Assembly: GCA_007133145.1 (NCBI GenBank)
Contig: SLNF01000254.1
Location: 1-5,199, forward strand
Origin: Nitriliruptorales bacterium
GTDB taxonomy: Bacteria > Actinomycetota > Nitriliruptoria > Euzebyales > Egibacteraceae
DNA: 5,199 nt
Reading direction: 5' to 3'
Made by a program: the position numbers and the translations under genes. This document shows positions 1-4,178 of this stretch, in pieces; the first letter of the stretch is position 1, and each line of letters starts with the position of its first letter. The notes below the pieces were generated by a model. That model had not been told where the DNA came from. It saw nothing but the letters and a program-made list of their open reading frames with translations, and did no database searches.

Positions 1-753
1 ACCGCCCGCGAGGGGCTGCGGCGCGCCGAGGCGCTGGCCGCCGACGACGACCCCGACCGCCGCGGGCCGGTGCCGCGGCCGCGCTACCCCCGCTGGGGTT
101 GGCGCCGGGCGGTGCGCTTCGCCGTTGAGCGGCGCATGCTGAGCCCCGAGCACCTCGCGCTCTACCTCCGCTACGCGTGGCACCGGCTACGCCACCCCCA
201 CGTCGACTTCGAAGGGTTGGCGTTCCTCGGCTCGCGCGTCGAGCTCGTCGCCCACCATCAGCGCGGACGACTCGTCGTCGGCCCGTGGTGCTGGATCGGC
301 TCGGAGAACTCCCTACGGGCACATGAGGGCCACGTCCGCCTCGGCGCGAAGGTCGTCATGGGCTCGCGCAACGTCGTGAACGGCTACCTCGACATCGAGA
401 TCGGTGCCGACAGCCTCCTGTCGGACTGGATCTACATCGCCGACTTCGACCACCGCGTCGACGATCTCGACATCCCCATCCGCAAGCAGGGCATCGCGAC
501 GACCCCGGTGCGCATCGGCGAGGACGTCTGGGTGGGGGAGAAGGCGTCGATCCTGCGCGGCGCCGACATCGGCTCCGGCGCGGTCATCGGCAGCCAGGCG
601 GTCGTCAAGGGGCCGATCCCCGCATTCGCGATTGCCGTCGGCCAGCCCGCACGGGTGCTGCGCAGCAGGCTGCCGCGCGGCATGACCCCCGCCGAGGCGC
701 TCGACCTGCGCCGGCGCGCCCTGCCGATCCCCGGCGACCCGCTCGACGGCTGA
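1..753 (+). CDS. Hexapeptide-repeat (left-handed beta-helix) acyltransferase, 5'-partial
   Basis: Likely cytoplasmic O-acyltransferase moving an acetyl or other acyl group from a CoA donor to a sugar or glycolipid. Numbering from the GTG at 70, residues about 63-195 show hexapeptide-repeat texture: VVGPWCWIG, VRLGAKVVMG, LDIEIGADSLL, then the typical C-terminal run VRIGEDVWVG, ILRGADIGSGAVIGSQAVV and IAVGQPARVL. His128 in IADFDHRV is the likely catalytic base. The frame is open to base 1 without a stop, and A/T bases in the first 69 nt fall only at second codon positions, as expected for real coding. No Shine-Dalgarno sequence precedes the GTG at 70. I therefore treat the gene as starting left of the window; at least 250 residues are visible. 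It resembles, from memory, Rv3034c (about 300 residues), proposed to act in methylglucose lipopolysaccharide synthesis. It converges on the methyltransferase gene. Family is secure; the acceptor is unknown. Confidence 0.85.
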   Translation, partial: TAREGLRRAEALAADDDPDRRGPVPRPRYPRWGWRRAVRFAVERRMLSPEHLALYLRYAWHRLRHPHVDFEGLAFLGSRVELVAHHQRGRLVVGPWCWIGSENSLRAHEGHVRLGAKVVMGSRNVVNGYLDIEIGADSLLSDWIYIADFDHRVDDLDIPIRKQGIATTPVRIGEDVWVGEKASILRGADIGSGAVIGSQAVVKGPIPAFAIAVGQPARVLRSRLPRGMTPAEALDLRRRALPIPGDPLDG

Positions 754-778
754 GGCGCGCGGCTGCTGCCGCTCGGCC

Positions 779-802
779 CCCGGCGCGCCTTCCGGCGCCG
801 GG
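779..802. terminator. GC-rich hairpin between convergent genes
   Basis: CCCGGCGC (779-786) and GCGCCGGG (795-802) form a perfect 8-bp stem around an 8-base loop, within the 73-bp gap between two convergent stop codons (753 and 827). No T-run follows on either strand, so it is not a canonical intrinsic terminator. In high-GC actinobacteria such T-less hairpins often lie at gene ends, and the position suits a bidirectional terminator. The stem is seen directly; the role is inferred. Confidence 0.45.
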
Positions 803-826
803 TGCAGGTGACGGGCGCTGCGGGTG

Positions 827-1645
827 TCAGCGGCCCGCGGTGGTGCCCGGCTTCGTCGCGACGGCGAGGAGGTCGAGGCTGCCCTCTGCCGCAACGTCGA
901 CGAAGTCGGCGGCCTCGACGCCGGCGACGACCTCGCGGAGCCACCGCGGCCACGGCTCGTCGATGGCCAGTGCCACGGGCAGGGCGACGTCGCGCTCACG
1001 CTCGATCGCAGCGAGGCGCGGACCGTGAGCGATGCCGGTGACCCCGCCGAGCTCGAGGTGCGCGGCGAGGGCCTCGGCGAGCTCGGCGGCGTCGAGCTCG
1101 CGGTGGTGGAAGGGGTTGACCGGCCCCTGGTCTCCGGGGTTGAAGGTCCGGCGGTTGGGGGTGAGCACCACGAGCAGCCCGCCGGGGACGAGGACGCGAG
1201 CGGCCTCGGCGACGGTGGCGTCGATGTCCCAGACGTGCTCGATGACCTGCGAGGAGACGATGACGTCGACGCTGGCGGAGGCCAGTGGCAGCGCGGAGAC
1301 CTCGGCGACGCACACCGACGCCTCGGGGTAGGCGCGGCGGGCATGGGCGATGACGTCGGTGGCGAGGTCGACGCCGAGGACCTCGTGGCCCGCCGGCGGG
1401 GGACCGGCTGCGGCGAGCAGCCGCAGCCCGTAGCCCTCCCCGCAGCCGGCGTCGAGGACGCGCCGCCGTGCCCCGGCGGCATGACGGGCGAGGTGGCCGC
1501 AGGCCCGGGTGTAGCCGGCGACGTGGCGCTCGAACCAGTAGCGCTCCTCGGGCAGGCCCGGCAGCGTCCGCTCGCCGGTGAGCGGCAGGGGGTGGCCGTC
1601 GCCGGCGTCGAGCGCCGGGTCCTCGTCGTGTCGCCGGGCGTACAC
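827..1645 (-). CDS. SAM-dependent class I methyltransferase (Rv3030-like, MGLP-type)
   Basis: Transfers a methyl group from S-adenosylmethionine, probably to a sugar hydroxyl. Counting from the GTG at 1645 (272 residues), it has motif I VLDAGCGEGYG (63-73), an acidic residue ending beta-2 in VLGVDLA (Asp93), motif II SVDVIVSSQVIEHVWD (125-140) and motif III VPGGLLVVLTPNRRTFNPG (153-171). The N-terminal LTGERT-LPGL-YWFERH stretch and NPFHHREL (177-184) resemble, from memory, Rv3030 of M. tuberculosis, a proposed methyltransferase of methylglucose lipopolysaccharide synthesis. Two starts compete. GTG 1645 lies 6 bases after a TACGCT box and would be leaderless. GTG 1669 has a GAGG 7 bases upstream and adds 8 residues. 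I prefer 1645. The gene diverges from etfB, and converges with the acyltransferase, which may act on the same glycan. The methyltransferase fold is certain; the substrate is inferred from similarity and context. Confidence 0.88.
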   Translation of the reverse strand: MYARRHDEDPALDAGDGHPLPLTGERTLPGLPEERYWFERHVAGYTRACGHLARHAAGARRRVLDAGCGEGYGLRLLAAAGPPPAGHEVLGVDLATDVIAHARRAYPEASVCVAEVSALPLASASVDVIVSSQVIEHVWDIDATVAEAARVLVPGGLLVVLTPNRRTFNPGDQGPVNPFHHRELDAAELAEALAAHLELGGVTGIAHGPRLAAIERERDVALPVALAIDEPWPRWLREVVAGVEAADFVDVAAEGSLDLLAVATKPGTTAGR

Positions 1646-1651
1646 GGCGAC

Positions 1652-1657
1652 AGCGTA
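1652..1657 (-). promoter_or_regulatory. -10 box of a leaderless promoter for the methyltransferase
   Basis: On the minus strand TACGCT (1657 down to 1652) fits the actinobacterial TAnnnT -10 consensus. It is followed by GTCGCC and then GTG at 1645, so transcription would begin at or next to the first base of the start codon. No convincing -35 box is visible, which is common for such promoters. The spacing matches that in front of the GNAT and desulfurase genes. Confidence 0.5.
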
Positions 1658-1684
1658 CCGGCCTGGCACACCTGGACCTCGTAA

Positions 1685-1700
1685 GTTACTGTTGGGTAAC
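1685..1700. promoter_or_regulatory. Inverted repeat GTTAC-N6-GTAAC, candidate operator of etfBA
   Basis: GTTAC (1685-1689) and GTAAC (1696-1700) are exact reverse complements separated by TGTTGG. They form a 16-bp AT-richer island in very GC-rich DNA, inside the 88-bp divergent control region and 33 bp before the etfB start codon. Possible etfB -10 boxes overlap it: TAAGTT (1682-1687), or TAACAA (1697-1702) with a weak TGGACC -35 at 1673-1678. A dimeric repressor bound here would block etf transcription. A TetR-family regulator of fatty acid catabolism is a reasonable guess, but the sequence does not identify the protein. Confidence 0.5.
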
Positions 1701-1733
1701 AACGCTGGACCGTCACCACTCGGGAGGGCTGCC

Positions 1734-2525
1734 GTGCGAATCATCTGTCCCGTCAAGCGCGTGCCGGACACGGCCGCGGAGAAGAAGGTGAACCAGGCCG
1801 GCTGGACGGTGGACCGCGACGCCTCCGACCCGATCCTCAACGCCAACGACGAGTGGGGCATCGAAGAGGCGATGCGGCTCAAGGAGCGTGTCGAGGGCAC
1901 CGAGGTCATCGCCCTGTGCATGGGGCCGGAGTCGGCGCAGCAGACGGTCCGCAAGGCGCTGTCCTACGGTCTCGACGGGGCGATCCAGGTCACCGACGAG
2001 GCCGTCGCCGGCTCCGACGCCGCCGCGACCGCGCGCGTGCTCGCCGCCGCGCTCGCCGGGGAGGAGTTCGACCTCGTCCTCATGGGCAACCAGTCCTCCG
2101 ACGCGCGCACGACCCTCGTGCCGGCGATGCTCGCCGAACTCCTCGACCTGCCCGCGCTGACCTTCGCGAAGTACCTCGAGGTCGACGGCGAGCGGCTGGT
2201 CGCCCACCGGGAGAGCCCCAACGGCCACGTCGCCGTCGAGACCTCCGCCCCGGCGGTCGTCAGCGTCGTCGAGGCGATCAACGAGCCGCGCTACCCCTCC
2301 TTCAAGGGGATCATGGCGGCGAAGAAGAAGCCGCTCGAGGTCAAGGACCTCGCGGCACTCGGCGTCGACCCCGCCACCGTCGGCCACGCCGGTTCGGCCA
2401 CGCAGGTCCTCGAGATCACCCCACGCCCGCCCCGGCAGGCCGGCGCGAAGGTCGAGGACGACGGCTCGGGGCAGGCCGGCGCGACGGCGATCGCCGACTG
2501 GCTCGCCGAGCAGAAGCTCCTCTAG
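1734..2525 (+). CDS. etfB: Electron transfer flavoprotein, beta subunit
   Basis: Beta subunit (FixA) of the cytoplasmic EtfAB heterodimer, which accepts electrons from acyl-CoA dehydrogenases and passes them towards the quinone pool through a membrane ETF dehydrogenase. It has 263 residues, the usual length. Visible are the N-terminal strand with CPVKRVPD (5-12), LNANDEWGIEEAMRLKE (35-51), GPESAQQTVRKALSYGLD (64-81), the nucleotide-loop region LVLMGNQSSDARTTLVP (114-130) and the docking-loop region NEPRYPSFKGIMAAKKKP (183-200). In the docking loop Phe190 occupies the place of human ETFB Leu195, which contacts partner dehydrogenases; M. tuberculosis FixA has the same PSFKGIM as I recall it. 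Start GTG 1734 is set by GGGAGG at 1722-1727 with 6 bases of spacing, and by the family N-terminus. etfA follows after 29 bp, so the two form an operon. It belongs to the classical group, with no sign of a nitrogen-fixation role. Confidence 0.96.
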   Translation: MRIICPVKRVPDTAAEKKVNQAGWTVDRDASDPILNANDEWGIEEAMRLKERVEGTEVIALCMGPESAQQTVRKALSYGLDGAIQVTDEAVAGSDAAATARVLAAALAGEEFDLVLMGNQSSDARTTLVPAMLAELLDLPALTFAKYLEVDGERLVAHRESPNGHVAVETSAPAVVSVVEAINEPRYPSFKGIMAAKKKPLEVKDLAALGVDPATVGHAGSATQVLEITPRPPRQAGAKVEDDGSGQAGATAIADWLAEQKLL

Positions 2526-2554
2526 GCCCCGCCGAGACGCGAAGGAGACTCCCG

Positions 2555-3526
2555 ATGACCGACATCCTCGTGCTCACCGACCACGACGGAGCCGCCCCGA
2601 AGAAGGTCGCCACGCAGTTGCTCACCGCCGCCCGCGACGTCGGTGACAGCGTCGCTGCCCTCCTACTCGGCGCGGGCGCCGAGGACGCGGCGGAGAAGGT
2701 CGGCGCCTACGGCGCCGCCACCGCCTATGTCTGCGACGCCCCCGAGATCGACGACCACGACACCGAGCCGAAGACCGCCGCGCTGCTCGCGGCGCTCGAG
2801 GCCTCCGGCGCGAGCACCGTCCTCTACCCGGCCGAGCCCTTCGCCTCCGACGTCGTCGCCCGCGCCGCGGTGCGTCTCGGCGGGGGGGTCGTCGGCGACG
2901 CCAGCGACCTCGCCCGCGAGGGTGAGGGGCTCGTCGCGACGAAGCAGATCTTCGGCGGGGACATGACGTCGCGCTGTGCGGTGCGTCCGGGCCTGCCGGC
3001 CTTCTACGGCCTCAAGCCCAACGCCGTCGCCGCCTCGGAGGTCGGCGGCAGCCCCGCCGAGGTCGTGCCGCTCGCCGTCACCTTCGATGAGCGCGTGACG
3101 CGCGCGCGCGTCGTCGAGGTCGTCGAGGAGTCCACCGGCGGGCGCCCGGAGATGACCGAGGCGTCGATGATCGTCACGGGCGGGCGCGGCCTCGGTGACG
3201 CCGAGGGCTTCGCGCTCATCGAGGAGCTCGCCGACGTGCTCGGCGCCGCGGTCGGCGCCTCGCGCGCAGCCACCGACGCCGGCTGGTACCCCCACCAGCA
3301 CCAGATCGGCCAGACCGGCAAGACCGTGGCGCCGCAGCTCTACCTCGGCGCGGGCGTCTCCGGGGCGATCCAGCACCGCGCGGGGATGCAGACCTCCCAG
3401 CGCATCATCGCGATCAACAAGGACCCCGAGGCGCCGATCTTCTCCATCGCCGACCTCGGCGTCGTCGGTGACCTCTACAAGGTCATCCCGCCGCTCATCG
3501 AGGAGGTCCGCAAGCGCGCGGGCTAG
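2555..3526 (+). CDS. etfA: Electron transfer flavoprotein, alpha subunit
   Basis: Alpha subunit (FixB) that holds the redox-active FAD of the EtfAB dimer. It has 323 residues, normal for the family. The N-terminal domain (about 1-190) begins MTDILVLTDHDG and is the part that packs on EtfB. The C-terminal FAD domain (about 200-323) shows VTGGRGLG (207-214), GASRAATDAGWYP (234-246), QIGQTGKTVAPQLYLGAG (250-267), the family signature GVSGAIQHRAG (267-277) and IAINKDPEAPIF (285-296). Arg237 of GASRAA and His274 of IQHRAG fall in FAD-contacting segments. The first signature residues read LYLG where LY-x-[AT] is usual, a mild variation. The start ATG is fixed by GAAGGAG at 2541-2547, 7 bases upstream. 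It is cotranscribed with etfB, and GC-rich hairpins after the stop probably end the message. Identification is secure; the specific dehydrogenase partners cannot be read from this window. Confidence 0.97.
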   Translation: MTDILVLTDHDGAAPKKVATQLLTAARDVGDSVAALLLGAGAEDAAEKVGAYGAATAYVCDAPEIDDHDTEPKTAALLAALEASGASTVLYPAEPFASDVVARAAVRLGGGVVGDASDLAREGEGLVATKQIFGGDMTSRCAVRPGLPAFYGLKPNAVAASEVGGSPAEVVPLAVTFDERVTRARVVEVVEESTGGRPEMTEASMIVTGGRGLGDAEGFALIEELADVLGAAVGASRAATDAGWYPHQHQIGQTGKTVAPQLYLGAGVSGAIQHRAGMQTSQRIIAINKDPEAPIFSIADLGVVGDLYKVIPPLIEEVRKRAG

Positions 3527-3530
3527 CGCG

Positions 3531-3573
3531 GCCCGGCGCCCGCCGGGCGGGAGCCGCCGGGGCCGCCGGCCCC
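3531..3573 (+). terminator. Two GC-rich stem-loops after etfA
   Basis: Five bases after the etfA stop, GCCCGGC (3531-3537) pairs with GCCGGGC (3542-3548) around a 4-base loop. A second stem, GGGGCC (3559-3564) with GGCCCC (3568-3573), encloses GCC. No T-run follows. They lie between the etfA stop and the -10 box of the next gene, so they probably terminate or protect the end of the etfBA transcript. The stems are seen directly; the function is inferred. Confidence 0.45.
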
Positions 3574-3580
3574 CGCAGCC

Positions 3581-3586
3581 TATGCT
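3581..3586 (+). promoter_or_regulatory. -10 box of a leaderless promoter for the GNAT gene
   Basis: TATGCT matches TAnnnT and is followed by GTCGGCC and then GTG at 3594. No Shine-Dalgarno sequence precedes either that GTG or the in-frame ATG at 3582, which lies inside the box itself. This suggests the real start is GTG 3594, on a transcript beginning at or beside it, and that calling ATG 3582 as the start would be an artefact. No clear -35 box is seen. Confidence 0.55.
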
Positions 3587-3593
3587 GTCGGCC

Positions 3594-4076
3594 GTGGAGA
3601 TCCGACCCGTCGCCGACCACGAGCACGCGCGCGTCGGCGCGCTCACCGTCGCCGCCTACGAGTCGGTCCCGGGGATGCCCCTCGACGGCTACCGCGAGGC
3701 CCTGCGGGACGTCGCGGGGCGCAGCGCCGACGCCGTCGTCCTCGTCGCCGTCGAGGACGGGGAGGTCCTCGGATCGGTGACCTACGTGCCCGGCCCCGAC
3801 AGCGCGAGCGCGGAGTTCACCGACCCCGACGCCGCCGGCATGCGCTTCCTCGCCGTCGACCCGCCCGCGCACGGCCGCGGCGTCGGGGCCGCGCTCACCC
3901 GCGCCTGCCTCGAACGGGCACGGCAGGAGGGCCGCGCGCGGGTCGTCCTGCACTCGACGGTCTGGATGACCGCGGCGCTGCGCCTCTACGAGGCGCTCGG
4001 GTTCCGCCGCGCCGGTGAGCTCGACTGGACGCCCGAGCCGGGCGCGACCCTGCTCGGCTACAGCTACGAGCTCTGA
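3594..4076 (+). CDS. GNAT family N-acetyltransferase
   Basis: Single-domain GCN5-related acetyltransferase (160 residues from GTG 3594) that would move an acetyl group from acetyl-CoA to an amine. The N-terminus MEIRPVADHEHARV (1-14) is the usual beta-1/alpha-1 opening. Strands VVLVAVEDGEVLGSVTYVP (48-66) precede motif A, MRFLAVDPPAHGRGVGAALT (83-102), whose R-G-V-G-A loop binds the CoA pyrophosphate. The C-terminal LYEALGFRRAGELDW (131-145) is the typical motif B tail. The substrate cannot be read from sequence. There are no membrane segments, so it is probably cytoplasmic. It is separated from etfA by hairpins and has its own promoter, so it is probably a separate transcription unit. In M. 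tuberculosis a small gene, Rv3027c, that I recall as acetyltransferase-like follows fixB in the same position. Start 3594 is preferred over ATG 3582, which would add four residues. Confidence 0.9.
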   Translation: MEIRPVADHEHARVGALTVAAYESVPGMPLDGYREALRDVAGRSADAVVLVAVEDGEVLGSVTYVPGPDSASAEFTDPDAAGMRFLAVDPPAHGRGVGAALTRACLERARQEGRARVVLHSTVWMTAALRLYEALGFRRAGELDWTPEPGATLLGYSYEL

Positions 4077-4088
4077 CCGGCGCGCCGG
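4077..4088. repeat. Perfect 12-bp palindrome after the GNAT stop
   Basis: CCGGCGCGCCGG directly follows the GNAT stop codon and is its own reverse complement. The core CCGGCGCGCC also occurs at 780-789 in the convergent gap near the left end. It may be a compact transcription-end structure or simply chance in DNA this GC-rich. Confidence 0.3.
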
Positions 4089-4112
4089 GCCGGGCGGATG
4101 AGCGGGTGGCCG

Positions 4113-4154
4113 GTGGGGTGCGCGGGTCCCGTCGAGGGCGGCGGGAGACCCCAC
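4113..4154. repeat. Interrupted inverted repeat upstream of the cysteine desulfurase
   Basis: GTGGGGT (4113-4119) pairs exactly with ACCCCAC (4148-4154), and inside it TCCCG (4127-4131) pairs with CGGGA (4142-4146), leaving a 10-base loop and an uneven internal bulge. It ends 11 bp before the desulfurase -10 box. It could be the terminator of the GNAT transcript or a regulator site at the desulfurase promoter. The rest of the 102-bp gap (4077-4178) holds nothing else I can identify. Confidence 0.35.
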
Positions 4155-4165
4155 GGCGGCGGCGC

Positions 4166-4171
4166 TACCCT
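4166..4171 (+). promoter_or_regulatory. -10 box of a leaderless promoter for the cysteine desulfurase
   Basis: TACCCT fits TAnnnT and is followed by CCAGCCG (7 bases) and then GTG at 4179, the only start compatible with the family N-terminus. There is no Shine-Dalgarno sequence. The arrangement is identical in spacing to that of the GNAT gene. No -35 box is evident. Confidence 0.5.
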
Positions 4172-4178
4172 CCAGCCG

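Noticed and set aside
824..1684. 286-codon plus-strand frame opposite the methyltransferase
   Set aside because: Acidic Gly/Val-rich translation with no motif; it mirrors the codons of the real minus-strand gene.
313..1719. 468-codon minus-strand frame across the acyltransferase and methyltransferase
   Set aside because: Wrong frame relative to the clear methyltransferase, composed of Ser/Pro/Arg/Thr-rich sequence, and overlapping the well-supported acyltransferase. It is a shadow frame.
1853..2554. N-terminal extension of the etfA frame through etfB
   Set aside because: The upstream part is an out-of-frame Arg-rich reading of etfB. The ATG at 2555 with a strong ribosome-binding site and the family N-terminus is the real start, so this is not a fusion.
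2881..2888. Run of seven G bases in etfA
   Set aside because: The reading frame continues intact through it with normal EtfA sequence on both sides, so there is no frameshift or sequencing error to report.
3099..3127. (CG)6 run followed by a tandem GTCGTCGAG repeat inside etfA
   Set aside because: It encodes an ordinary VTRARVVEVVEE linker, and such runs are expected with this codon usage; there is no sign of phase variation.
1734..3526. Possible nitrogen-fixation FixAB (bifurcating ETF)
   Set aside because: Lengths, docking-loop sequence and neighbours match the classical actinobacterial ETF. No fixC, fixX or nif gene is present, and the name fixA/fixB is historical in mycobacteria.
2663..3646. 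327-codon minus-strand frame opposite etfA
   Set aside because: Antisense shadow with Arg/Asp/Gly-rich sequence and no recognisable domain; etfA on the plus strand has every family motif.
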